Shown: positions 7,456-16,523 of the stretch, piece by piece
Layout: each line of letters begins with the position of its first letter
Position numbering within the stretch: position 1 is the stretch's first letter
Origin: Paludibacteraceae bacterium
GTDB taxonomy: Bacteria > Bacteroidota > Bacteroidia > Bacteroidales > Paludibacteraceae
Direction of reading: 5' to 3'
Assembly: GCA_017509715.1 (NCBI GenBank)
Contig: JAFWOU010000029.1
Span: 62,001 to 126,000, forward strand
Length of the DNA stretch: 64,000 nucleotides
Position numbers and translations under genes: made by a program
The notes under the pieces: generated by a model
What the model saw: only the letters and a program-made list of their open reading frames with translations
The model's database searches: none
Told to the model about the DNA's origin: nothing

Positions 7456-8536
7456 CCTCAAGCAACTTCATCCGCTTCAGCAACTCTTCTGGGAGTCCAC
7501 TCTCCGCTGCAATGTGCATTGTCTGCATTGCGGAAGCGATTGCATCGCCTCCGTCGAGACGCCGGACATGCCGGCCGAAGACTTCCTCCACGTCATCGAC
7601 ACCGAGATCACGCCGCATGTAGATCCCCATCAGGTGCTGATCATCATCTCCGGCGGCGAACCCCTGATGCGCAAGGACCTGGCCGATGTTGGTCGTGCTC
7701 TCATGCAGCGCGGCTATCCCTGGGGTATGGTCACCAACGGACTTGCCCTTACGGAAAAGCGTTTCTATGAACTCATCGATGCCGGCCTCCGCTCCATTAC
7801 CGTCTCTTGCGACGGACTGGAAGCCGATCACGTTTGGCTTCGCCAACATCCTCTCGCTTTCCAGGGTGCCACCCGCGCCATCCGGCTTATAGCCGAATAC
7901 AACCAACAACTATCGACTAACAGCCAACGACTAACGACCCACCTCCAACGACCAACGACTAACGACCAACGACTAGCATGGGACGTCGTCACTTGCGTCA
8001 ACCAACGTACTATTGACCATCTGCCGGCTATCCGTGACATGCTTTGGTCGCTTGGCGTGCGCGACTGGCGTATCTTCGGCATCGATCCTATGGGACGTGC
8101 AGCCGAGAATCCGGAACTGCTACTCACCGATCCGCAATTCCAGACGCTCATGGACTTCATCGTCTCCGAACGCGAAGCCGGACGGCACGTGTCCTATTCC
8201 TGCGAAGGCTACCTGGGGACATACGAAGGGCGCGTCCGTGACCATCTCTATCAATGTGCAGCAGGCATCTCCGTAGCCTCCATTCTGATTGATGGCAGTA
8301 TATCGGCTTGCACCTCTATTCGTGGCAAGTACCACCAAGGAAATATCTATCGCGACTCGTTCTGGCAAGTCTGGGAAAACGGCTTCCAATCCTATCGCGA
8401 CCGCTCCTGGATGCGCAAACAAGAACCCTGCAAGTCTTGCAAGGCTTTCTCTTTCTGCGAGGGTAACGGCATGCACCTCCGCCGCGAAGACGGCTCCCTC
8501 ATGCTCTGCCACCTCCATCGCCTCGCCCAGAAATAA
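7403..8536 (+). CDS. Radical SAM/SPASM protein (TIGR04133-like)
   Basis: 377 residues. The radical SAM cluster motif is CNVHCLHC (CX3CX2C, about residues 36-43), followed by ISGGEPLMR, and the C-terminus has a SPASM-type Cys set (CAAGIS..., CTSI, CKSCKAFSFCEG, CHLHR) for extra Fe-S clusters. Such enzymes commonly modify ribosomally made peptides or proteins. The best family match by eye is the Bacteroidales radical SAM protein paired with a putative lipoprotein. Oddity: a ten-unit heptamer array (7908-7977) is translated in the middle of the protein as a Thr/Gln/Arg/Asn-rich loop without breaking the frame. Confidence 0.88.
   Translation: MKLRLKIALWLESLRRNNLKQLHPLQQLFWESTLRCNVHCLHCGSDCIASVETPDMPAEDFLHVIDTEITPHVDPHQVLIIISGGEPLMRKDLADVGRALMQRGYPWGMVTNGLALTEKRFYELIDAGLRSITVSCDGLEADHVWLRQHPLAFQGATRAIRLIAEYNQQLSTNSQRLTTHLQRPTTNDQRLAWDVVTCVNQRTIDHLPAIRDMLWSLGVRDWRIFGIDPMGRAAENPELLLTDPQFQTLMDFIVSEREAGRHVSYSCEGYLGTYEGRVRDHLYQCAAGISVASILIDGSISACTSIRGKYHQGNIYRDSFWQVWENGFQSYRDRSWMRKQEPCKSCKAFSFCEGNGMHLRREDGSLMLCHLHRLAQK
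7908..7977. repeat. In-frame heptamer array inside the radical SAM gene
   Basis: Ten 7-base units: AACTATC, GACTAAC, AGCCAAC, GACTAAC, GACCCAC, CTCCAAC, GACCAAC, GACTAAC, GACCAAC, GACTAGC. The words GACCAAC and GACTAAC also make up the arrays at 18485-18512 and 19604-19645. The coding frame stays open through it. Confidence 0.9.
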
Positions 8537-8549
8537 ATCACATCTTTTG

Positions 8550-8569
8550 TGGCAATTTTGCCATTTTTT
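8550..8569 (+). terminator. Rho-independent terminator after the radical SAM gene
   Basis: Short stem TGGCAA / TTGCCA followed by six T (8564-8569). The stem is weak, so confidence is moderate. Confidence 0.6.
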
Positions 8570-8580
8570 GCAAATTAAAT

Positions 8581-8611
8581 TTGCATATCTCATTTTTTTA
8601 TTGTATCTTTG
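8581..8611 (+). promoter_or_regulatory. Promoter of the secreted protein gene
   Basis: TTGCATATCT at 8581 and TATCTTTG at 8604-8611, spacing 23. It shows that the ATG at 8609 lies within the promoter and is not the start. Confidence 0.7.
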
Positions 8612-8635
8612 CAGTGGATTAGAATGCATAGCTCC

Positions 8636-9274
8636 ATGAAAAGGATATACATATATTGTTTGCTGCTGATAGCTGCTTTGTGCTTCTCTGGCCAAAATTC
8701 GTTATATGCTGTGACCACCTCGCCCGATTTGAAATGGGCGGAGGCACAAGGTCCCGTGAAAACCATCATCCAGGATGGCATCACGATGCAATTCGACCGA
8801 AGCGGCCGAATTACTTCCTTGTATTTCACGAACGCATCATACGATCGGCCTCCAAAAATTGACATTCGCCGTAATTCTGAGGGACAAATCGTACAGATAT
8901 CTTATAAAGTGTTTTGCGAACCCTGCGGAGACGGATCGCATACGGAATTGTTTCGTGGATATACCTACGATGCTTCCGGATATGTAAGCGAGATAGGAGA
9001 AGAATTTTTTGAGGCATATACAACCACTACATTCACAAATGACGCTAACGGCCGTCACAAACAGGCAATTGAGAGTTGTGAGGGCGATTGCATGGAATAT
9101 ATTACCTCATTTACATATCCTCAGATCGATTCATATGGCAATTGGACGAAAAGACAGAATGTCTATCACGATGTCGATATGTATTCGTTAGAATTCTTGG
9201 ACAAGACCACCTCATGTGTCATTATCTATTGGGACGACACACCAGATTCACCGACTCGCACTACGTCGAAATAG
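8636..9274 (+). CDS. Secreted protein of unknown function
   Basis: 212 residues. ATG at 8636 gives a clear signal peptide (MKRIYIYCLLLIAALCFSG). The mature part has repeated Y/G/D-containing strands such as GQIVQISYKV and YTYDASGYVSEIGEE, like the RHS/YD-type or outer-surface beta proteins of Bacteroidetes, and PQIDSYGNWTKRQNVY, a phrase typical of such beta-repeat proteins. A Cys pair FCEPCGDG is present. It stands alone between its promoter and the 11-base array downstream. Confidence 0.72.
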   Translation: MKRIYIYCLLLIAALCFSGQNSLYAVTTSPDLKWAEAQGPVKTIIQDGITMQFDRSGRITSLYFTNASYDRPPKIDIRRNSEGQIVQISYKVFCEPCGDGSHTELFRGYTYDASGYVSEIGEEFFEAYTTTTFTNDANGRHKQAIESCEGDCMEYITSFTYPQIDSYGNWTKRQNVYHDVDMYSLEFLDKTTSCVIIYWDDTPDSPTRTTSK

Positions 9275-9369
9275 TCCAGACGCTACAGAAGTAACCGTTT
9301 CTTCTCACCACAGTCTTCTATCTACCTCCCCTCATCTATGTTCTGTTCTTCGGCTTTTGTTTGGAGAGT

Positions 9370-9479
9370 AGTAGGTGATTAGTAGGTGATAAGTAGGTTA
9401 TTAGTAGGTGATAAATAGGTTATAATATAGTCATAAGTGCGTTATAAGTATGTCATCAGTAGGTCAAAAATAGGTGATT
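9370..9479. repeat. Ten-unit 11-base tandem array upstream of the giant protein gene
   Basis: Ten contiguous 11-base units (110 bases), the best being AGTAGGTGATT, AGTAGGTGATA, AGTAGGTTATT, AGTAGGTGATA, AATAGGTTATA, decaying in the middle (ATATAGTCATA, AGTGCGTTATA) and recovering at the end (AATAGGTGATT). The phasing is exact across all ten units. The period is close to one helical turn, so it could be a row of same-face protein sites. It ends 104 bases before the promoter of the next gene. Confidence 0.9.
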
Positions 9480-9582
9480 AAGACAAGCACGGCATGACCA
9501 TCCTACGACCTCACAATACCTTCGTACGCACGCCCATTTTGCGCGCGCTTAACAATCGTAGCCTTTTTCATAACAATCGCTA

Positions 9583-9613
9583 TTGTGGGGTTGCTGAAAA
9601 AGCAGTAATTTTG
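9583..9613 (+). promoter_or_regulatory. Promoter of the giant repeat protein gene
   Basis: TTG at 9583 and TAATTTTG at 9606-9613, spacing 23. The start codon at 9678 leaves a leader of about 55-60 bases. Confidence 0.7.
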
Positions 9614-9677
9614 CACCCGATAAAATTTGTGCCTTTTTGTAGGCGAAAATCGTAAGAAAATTAATATAAATCTTAAT

Positions 9678-12600
9678 ATGCGTAAATTTTTACAAGCTGT
9701 ATTAGTTTGTTTGGGCCTTGGCTTTGGCTTTGGCATTGGCTATGCACAACAGTTGCCCGACCCGGGATTTGAGGATTGGACGGGTGCTCAATTCGACGGA
9801 AAAGAGCAACCGAAATATTGGAACTTCTCCAACGTTTCCCAGATGGGTGTGGATAAAAACTTCGCCCATAAGACGACCGGTCGTACCGGTTCGGCACTCA
9901 AGATCCAAGACCAATTTGTAGGTGTATTGGGTCTCGGTGCCACTTCTCCGGGCTACGTGGCGCTTGGTCATCCCTGGGCTTATGTTTCCGGACTGACCTC
10001 TATCGAAGACGCTACGGCCGGTACCTACGGCGGTATCGCATGGACGTATCGCCCTGACTCTATGGTGGTTTGGGTGAAACGTTACTACGACAGTTCGGTT
10101 GAAAGTGCGGCCGGTGACCATACCAAGGATGAGAACTTCAACCTCGTCTTCTATTCCTGGTCCGGTACTTCCCGCGGTAAGTCCTACAGGGCCAAAAACC
10201 TCTCTTGTACCGACCTCTCCAACGTCTCCAGCGCAGCCGCTTATATCGTGGACGAAGAGTCGGATATCCGTCAGGCTACCAACGGTAACGAGTGCGAGAC
10301 CAAGGTGCTGGCCAAGCAGATAGCCGAAGGCTGGATCTACCAGAAGAAAACCATCAACAACTGGACCCGTATCGTCGTCCCCATCTACTATCTCAATGAT
10401 GACGTTCCCGAGAAATGTAACGTCATCCTATCGGCCGGTAACTATCCTAACTTCCGAGCCAATAGCGGCCAGTATGCCGGTAGTACGCTCGATGTGGATG
10501 ATATCCAACTCATCTATTCCAGCAAGGTCCAGAAGATCTACGTAGGCGGACGCGAATGGAAAGCTTTCGATCCCAACAACACAACAACCGAACAAGTCTA
10601 CTCGCTCGGTCTCGGCGCTACCGTGATACCCGAGATCTCCGCTGTCCGTGGAGCCGGATCGATCACCAACGTACGCGGTAACAAGACGCCCTTCCCCGGA
10701 CGCCGACTCGGCACCAACGAGTGTAGCATCACCTACGGCCAGGTGGATGGTGCTCCCACCGTCATTACCGTCACGGCCGAAGATGGTTCGTCCACCTCTA
10801 CATATCGCATCAAGTTTGTCTCTCAGGCCTCAAACAACGCTCGTCTGTCGGACATCCAGGTCAACGGACAGACCATCTCCGGCTTCAACGCCTACCTCAC
10901 GTCCTATAACGTAGCGCTGCCTTACGGTACGACCGACGCTCCCATCGTTACGGCTACGGCTCAGGACGCTACGGCTACCATCCAGATCACGCAGCCTACA
11001 TCCGTCACAGGATCGGCTACCATCCTTGTCACAGCCGGTGATGGCACAACGACGCAGACCTATACGCTCTCGTTCTCTATCGCTGCGCTTACGGATGTCA
11101 CGCTCCGCAACATATTCCTGGATGGCAGCCCCCTGCCGGGCTTCCAGCCGTCGAAATCCAACTACTCCGTCTCCCTGCCGCTCGGTACGACCCAAGCGCC
11201 TGCCGTTACCTGGGAGTCGGCTTATCCCGCTGGTATTCAGACTATCCAACTGCTTAACAATAGCCTCGAATCGGGTGCACAAATCCAAGTATCGCTCCCC
11301 GGTTCGACGCTCTCCAAGACCTACAAACTTACTTACAAGATAGAGGCTTCGTCCTATTCCTATCTGGCCGGAATCTCGCTCGACGGCACGCCGCTCCCGG
11401 GATTCTCGCCCGAGCAAACGGTCTATAGCATCACCCTCCCGCTCGGCACGACGTCCCTGCCGCAGATCACGTGGACCCAGGGCGATCCCTACCAGACCGT
11501 TCGGCTCATCGAGGGTGGAGTAGAGGGTACGACCCGTATCGAGGTCACAGCCGCTAACGGCACCACTACGACCTATCGTCTGCAGTTCCGTACCGTTAAG
11601 TCGTCCAACAACGCCCTCTCGGCCATCATGCTGGATGGTGACGCGCTCCCCGGTTTCGATCCTGACACACTTTCCTATCGTGTCACCTTGCCTGCCGGTA
11701 CGTCCACGCTGCCCGCTATCACCTATACGCAGGGTGATCAGTACCAGACGGTGAACCTCTCCGTCAACCAGTCGCTTCTTACAGCTCGTCTCGTTGTAAC
11801 GGCCGGCGACGGTTCTACGCGTCAGTACGTCATCACTTTCGAGGTGCAGAAATCCGAAAATGCCTTCCTGCAGATGATCTACCTCGACGGTGCGCCGCTC
11901 TCCGACTTCCAACCCTCTGTACTCGACTATTCGCTCACGTGGTCTACCGCCACCATGCCGCATATCACCGTCCTGCCTGACGAGGGACAGACTATCACCA
12001 TTTCTTCGCCCTCCACCTATGGCACGGCACGCATCGTCGTTACTCCGGAGGAAGGAACACCTAACGTATATACTGTCCAGTTCCTCTCGCCCGACCAGGT
12101 ACTCCTCCCGGCTTTCCCCGTCGACTCGTTCCCTGCCTCCTCGGACGCTTCCTTAGCCGCCCTATTTATCGACGGCCTGGCCTACGATGCCTTCCGGCCC
12201 GACCAGTACGACTACACCTATCCCCTGCCGTACCGCACTACCCAAGTGCCGGCTGTCGTACCCGTTGCCGGTGATCGTTCGCAGACTATCACCGTTGCCC
12301 ACGGACAGGTCGACAACACCACGACCATTCAAGTTCTGGCTGCTGACGGCACCACGTCTCGAACCTATCGTGTCGCTTTCCCGGTAGCCAAATCGTCCAG
12401 TACCGAACTGCTCAGCATCGAGATTGAAGGTGCCACCATCACGTTCGATACCGCGCAGCACCACTATGCCGATATCCCGCTGCCTTATGGTACCTACAAA
12501 TCGCCGACTATTACCGTCGAGCGAGCCGAACCCGAACAGTCGCTCCTCATCACCGAGGCACCTATCGGCCAAACCTCGTCTGTCGTCGTAACGGCCCAGG

Positions 12601-15600
12601 ATGGTACCCAGGCTACTTATACCTTCACCTACCGCGTCGCCCTGCCCGACAAGGCCAACGAACTGCTGGCTATTGTGCTTGATCCACAAGGGGCTCTCGA
12701 TTTGACGCAAGGCCCCAACTTCACTATCGACCTGCCGTACGGAGCCGACTCGCTCAAGATCCTGTCCGTTACCAAGACCTATCCTGAACAAACCGTCGAG
12801 ATAGTTAGCGGAGGCGTGCTCTCTCCCACCACCATTACCGTCCACTCCGTCAAGTCCGAAGAGGCTGATAAGGTATATACCCTGACGCCTCGTCTCCCGT
12901 CGATCGATCCGGCTCAACTGCTTGACATCCAGGTTGACGGCGTCTCCATCGCCCAGTTTGCATCCGATCGTTACAGCTATGTTGTCTCTGCTCCGGGAGA
13001 TGTGCCTACCGTTACCTATACCGAACAAACCGGTGCCGAAGTGGATGTGGATGCCAACGACAAATGGGTCAAGCTGACCGTCCTGGCCGGTGAGGAGGAC
13101 GAATATACCCATACCTATCTCGTCACCTTCTTCTATCCCAACGACTTCACCTTCGATCTCGGCTTCGAGAACTGGGAGACGCTCAAAAATCCGAACGTGA
13201 CTTCTCAGAGTGGTGAACGTCCTATCGGTTGGAACGCTCCGATCACGGCGCCTACCGAGGGCGATGCAGGCACCTATTATCCATGGGATAATACCCACGC
13301 CGCTACCAGCCCGAAAACCCAAGGTAGCCGTTCGGCCGAATTATCTACCACCTATCTACTTACCTCAGCTGAGGCAATGCCGGGCTTCTTGTCTCTCGCG
13401 CTTCCTTCTGTGAATATAGGAAAATGGCTTTTAGGTGTTGTGGAAATGAACTCTTCCTTGGCCTTTGGCGAAGGAATTCCTTTCCGTAATACTCCCGACA
13501 ATATTGCGATCGACTACAACCTTAGCGCATATAAGAACAATGCCAACGGATGGATGTTTGTTTACAACGCTAACGGTATGCGCCAGGTTAATTACTCGCA
13601 GTCGTTCAGTCAACTGACCAAGAACAAATGGTACACCTGCTCGCAGCCTATAACCTACGATCCTAACTTCATCCCGATGAATCTGGATATATTGATCTGT
13701 GCAGCACCTTCTACCGTCCTGAGCGACTATTACACCAATTTCGGAGTTTCGCGTAGTACCTCTACTATGTATGTGGACAACCTCCGTTTCTCGTACAACT
13801 CTTCGCTCAACGGACTGAACGTAGCCGGAACAGCTGCTACCCTCAGCGGCAACGACTTCACCGCTACTATCGATCCTGAGACGCTCGGTGTACCTGCCCT
13901 TACCTTCCAGCACCCTGTGCCTGACCAGATGCCGGTATTCTCGTGGTCCGAAGAGGTAAATGGCGTTCGTACGGCTACTATTCGCAACTATGCAGAGGAC
14001 CTGTCCTATACCGACTATACACTTACGGTCACCCGTCCGCGCTCGACCAACACGTCTTGCACCTACGTCCTCACCGACCATGACCTGTCCGTCTCCAAGG
14101 GCTCGCCCTACCAGACCATAGCCGTCACCCGTAACGATACGGCGTTTGTCATTACCGTCACGGCCGAGTCGGGTGCCGAAGCTGTCTACTACGCCGCATG
14201 GGCGCAGAACACCTCTACTGCCGCACCCCTTATCCGCGACATCCCGGGCGAACCTCAGATTGCAGGCACCTCTACGGCCCAGCTCATCAATATCATCTCC
14301 GATCCGGTTCTCAACTACGATCGTGAGTATGCGCTCGATAGCGTCTTCATGGTGGTTACCAGCCTGCAGTACGAACTCCACGTCTTCGGCACTTCCGCCG
14401 ACACCACCTATATCATCCCGCGTGAGGTGTCCGACAACGCCCTCCTTGCCTCGATGACTACCAACGATGAGTCCGTTCCCGGCTTCTATAGCGAGACCTA
14501 CGACTATTATGTCACCATCCAGTCGCTCGACTCCTTCTCGGCCGTTCCGCAAGACCCGGATGCCGACGTACAATATACCGTTGTGCCGATCGATGACAGC
14601 CATGCCGCTATATTTGTGCTCGTCACGGCTGCCGATGCTACTACGCAGCGTCGCTATTCCGTACTGGCTAACATACGTACCCTCTCGTCCCAGGCCTACC
14701 TCACAGCCATACACGCCGACGACGTACTCCTCTCCGACTTTGCGTCCGGCAAGTACGACTACCAGATTGTGCTGCCTGCCCACTCGGCCATCCCAACGCT
14801 TTCCAATATAGCTTGTCCGGGAGCTACCGTCGAGACCGCAACCGTTCAGCATGGTGCGTCGATGACGTTCACCTTTACCGTCACGTCCGAGGATGGTACC
14901 ACCCAGCGTATCTATACCGTCGATGTCCAAGTCCTGCCGTCCGAGGTCTGCACCCTGAGCGACTTGCTCGTCTCCGGCCTCACTATCGATGGCTTCGATC
15001 CGGCTCAGACGACCTATAGCATAGAACTGCCTTATGGTACTACTTCGTTGCCTGACGTCGACTACGTCCTGGCTGATAATCATAGTACGGCGGTTCAAAA
15101 TACCGATGACAAGACCCTGACCATTACCGTCACGGCCGAAGATGGTATCCACACTATGGACTATACCATCGTCTTCACGATCGCTAAGTCCACCAACGCC
15201 GATCTGACATCCATCCTGCTCGACGACGCACCTTTGGCTACCTTCTTTGCCGATGAACACCACTACGACATTTCCCTGCCCTACGGTGCCTCCATCCCGA
15301 CGATTGATGCCGAACCCGCCGATCCGGCCGCTACTGTTCAGATCAATGGTACCACCATTACCGTCACGGCTGAAGATGGCATAACGACTGCTACCTATAC
15401 GCTCTCGTTCACCTATCTGCCGTCCACCAACGCCAACTTGCTTTCCATCGCCCTCGATGGCGTAGAGCAGCGCGGCTACCAGCCCGACCACTTCGAGTAT
15501 ACCGACACGGTGGCTTACGGCGCCACGATGCCTGTCGTCACCTGGACCGTAGCCGACGAGCAACAGACCGTAGATACTGCGTGGGTAGGGGATACCCAAC

Positions 15601-16523
15601 TCACCATTACCGTCACGGCCGGCGATGGTACCTCCATCACGGAATATACCATCACCTTCCTCCACATGCTCTCGTCCAACTGCCGTCTGGCTGACCTGCG
15701 TGTGCGTGGCGTGACGGTTGATGGCTTCCATCCCGACTCGGTAGAATATACCGTCACTTATCCGGTGGCAACACCCGAATCGGCCCTCTTCGTCCTCGAC
15801 GACGTGGCTGCTACACCCGAAGATCCGGATGCTACGCTTCTGATCTCCATGGAGGGTACCACAGCCCAAATCCTCGTAACCGCTCCCGATGGTACGCGCG
15901 GCGTCTATGTCGTGCAGCAACGTATACTCCTCTCCACAGAGGCACGTCTGCGCATGATTTGGCTGGATGGCGTTGAGCAGCGTGGCTTCCATCCCGATAC
16001 GCTCAGCTATACCATCGAACTGGCACAAGGTGCAAACCTCCCCCTCATCATGGCCGAGACTATCGACACCCTCGCTTCTTGGGATCAGGGTATGCCTGTC
16101 GAGGTAGAGAACGGACATCGTGTGGAACTCTACACCACAGCCCAAGACGGTTCGTCGCTCACCTACAAGCTCAACTTCCAATACGCAAAATGGGCGGCTT
16201 CGTCCACCATCGATACCGACGACTATATCTTCTATTCCATCGGTAATGGCCAGTTCAAGGCCGTCACCATCGGTATCGGCGTCCAACTGGGTATCTACGA
16301 CCTCAATGGTCACCTCCACCTCCTGGGTGAAGTGCCCACGGCCGATCCTTCCGATGTAGAGGTAGGCATCGATGCGGATGGCAACCAACGTATCATCTCC
16401 GTTCAGCCGAGTGCGGCCGGACTGGTATACAACGCACCCGAAGGACAGTATATGTTCTACGTTTTCTTCGACTCCAAGACCAAGAAGATCACCAAGGGTG
16501 GTAAATTCCAATACGCACGCTGA
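9678..16523 (+). CDS. Giant secreted protein with cadherin-like repeats and PCMD-like domains
   Basis: 2281 residues. ATG at 9678 gives a signal peptide (MRKFLQAVLVCLGLGFGFG...YAQ). Residues about 25-290 resemble a PCMD (putative carbohydrate metabolism) domain starting LPDPGFEDW; a second one starts near 1150 with FDLGFENW. Between and after them lie about 18 repeats of 75-90 residues of the cadherin-like beta-sandwich type, each with variants of LDGxPLPGFxP, LPxGTT and VTAxDGTTxTY. The last 110 residues form a separate beta domain that may be a sorting signal. The role is probably a surface adhesin or glycan-binding protein (inference). The stop shares one base with the next start. Confidence 0.88.
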   Translation: MRKFLQAVLVCLGLGFGFGIGYAQQLPDPGFEDWTGAQFDGKEQPKYWNFSNVSQMGVDKNFAHKTTGRTGSALKIQDQFVGVLGLGATSPGYVALGHPWAYVSGLTSIEDATAGTYGGIAWTYRPDSMVVWVKRYYDSSVESAAGDHTKDENFNLVFYSWSGTSRGKSYRAKNLSCTDLSNVSSAAAYIVDEESDIRQATNGNECETKVLAKQIAEGWIYQKKTINNWTRIVVPIYYLNDDVPEKCNVILSAGNYPNFRANSGQYAGSTLDVDDIQLIYSSKVQKIYVGGREWKAFDPNNTTTEQVYSLGLGATVIPEISAVRGAGSITNVRGNKTPFPGRRLGTNECSITYGQVDGAPTVITVTAEDGSSTSTYRIKFVSQASNNARLSDIQVNGQTISGFNAYLTSYNVALPYGTTDAPIVTATAQDATATIQITQPTSVTGSATILVTAGDGTTTQTYTLSFSIAALTDVTLRNIFLDGSPLPGFQPSKSNYSVSLPLGTTQAPAVTWESAYPAGIQTIQLLNNSLESGAQIQVSLPGSTLSKTYKLTYKIEASSYSYLAGISLDGTPLPGFSPEQTVYSITLPLGTTSLPQITWTQGDPYQTVRLIEGGVEGTTRIEVTAANGTTTTYRLQFRTVKSSNNALSAIMLDGDALPGFDPDTLSYRVTLPAGTSTLPAITYTQGDQYQTVNLSVNQSLLTARLVVTAGDGSTRQYVITFEVQKSENAFLQMIYLDGAPLSDFQPSVLDYSLTWSTATMPHITVLPDEGQTITISSPSTYGTARIVVTPEEGTPNVYTVQFLSPDQVLLPAFPVDSFPASSDASLAALFIDGLAYDAFRPDQYDYTYPLPYRTTQVPAVVPVAGDRSQTITVAHGQVDNTTTIQVLAADGTTSRTYRVAFPVAKSSSTELLSIEIEGATITFDTAQHHYADIPLPYGTYKSPTITVERAEPEQSLLITEAPIGQTSSVVVTAQDGTQATYTFTYRVALPDKANELLAIVLDPQGALDLTQGPNFTIDLPYGADSLKILSVTKTYPEQTVEIVSGGVLSPTTITVHSVKSEEADKVYTLTPRLPSIDPAQLLDIQVDGVSIAQFASDRYSYVVSAPGDVPTVTYTEQTGAEVDVDANDKWVKLTVLAGEEDEYTHTYLVTFFYPNDFTFDLGFENWETLKNPNVTSQSGERPIGWNAPITAPTEGDAGTYYPWDNTHAATSPKTQGSRSAELSTTYLLTSAEAMPGFLSLALPSVNIGKWLLGVVEMNSSLAFGEGIPFRNTPDNIAIDYNLSAYKNNANGWMFVYNANGMRQVNYSQSFSQLTKNKWYTCSQPITYDPNFIPMNLDILICAAPSTVLSDYYTNFGVSRSTSTMYVDNLRFSYNSSLNGLNVAGTAATLSGNDFTATIDPETLGVPALTFQHPVPDQMPVFSWSEEVNGVRTATIRNYAEDLSYTDYTLTVTRPRSTNTSCTYVLTDHDLSVSKGSPYQTIAVTRNDTAFVITVTAESGAEAVYYAAWAQNTSTAAPLIRDIPGEPQIAGTSTAQLINIISDPVLNYDREYALDSVFMVVTSLQYELHVFGTSADTTYIIPREVSDNALLASMTTNDESVPGFYSETYDYYVTIQSLDSFSAVPQDPDADVQYTVVPIDDSHAAIFVLVTAADATTQRRYSVLANIRTLSSQAYLTAIHADDVLLSDFASGKYDYQIVLPAHSAIPTLSNIACPGATVETATVQHGASMTFTFTVTSEDGTTQRIYTVDVQVLPSEVCTLSDLLVSGLTIDGFDPAQTTYSIELPYGTTSLPDVDYVLADNHSTAVQNTDDKTLTITVTAEDGIHTMDYTIVFTIAKSTNADLTSILLDDAPLATFFADEHHYDISLPYGASIPTIDAEPADPAATVQINGTTITVTAEDGITTATYTLSFTYLPSTNANLLSIALDGVEQRGYQPDHFEYTDTVAYGATMPVVTWTVADEQQTVDTAWVGDTQLTITVTAGDGTSITEYTITFLHMLSSNCRLADLRVRGVTVDGFHPDSVEYTVTYPVATPESALFVLDDVAATPEDPDATLLISMEGTTAQILVTAPDGTRGVYVVQQRILLSTEARLRMIWLDGVEQRGFHPDTLSYTIELAQGANLPLIMAETIDTLASWDQGMPVEVENGHRVELYTTAQDGSSLTYKLNFQYAKWAASSTIDTDDYIFYSIGNGQFKAVTIGIGVQLGIYDLNGHLHLLGEVPTADPSDVEVGIDADGNQRIISVQPSAAGLVYNAPEGQYMFYVFFDSKTKKITKGGKFQYAR

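Larger units (their letters stand above)
9275..9677 (+). other. Gene-free region before the giant repeat protein
   Basis: 403 bases without a supported gene. It contains the eleven-base tandem array (9370-9479) and the promoter of the large gene (9583-9613). Nothing else was recognised. Confidence 0.8.

Noticed and set aside
9370..9479. CRISPR array
   Set aside because: Units are 11 bases and contiguous, with no spacers; the same holds for all other arrays here.
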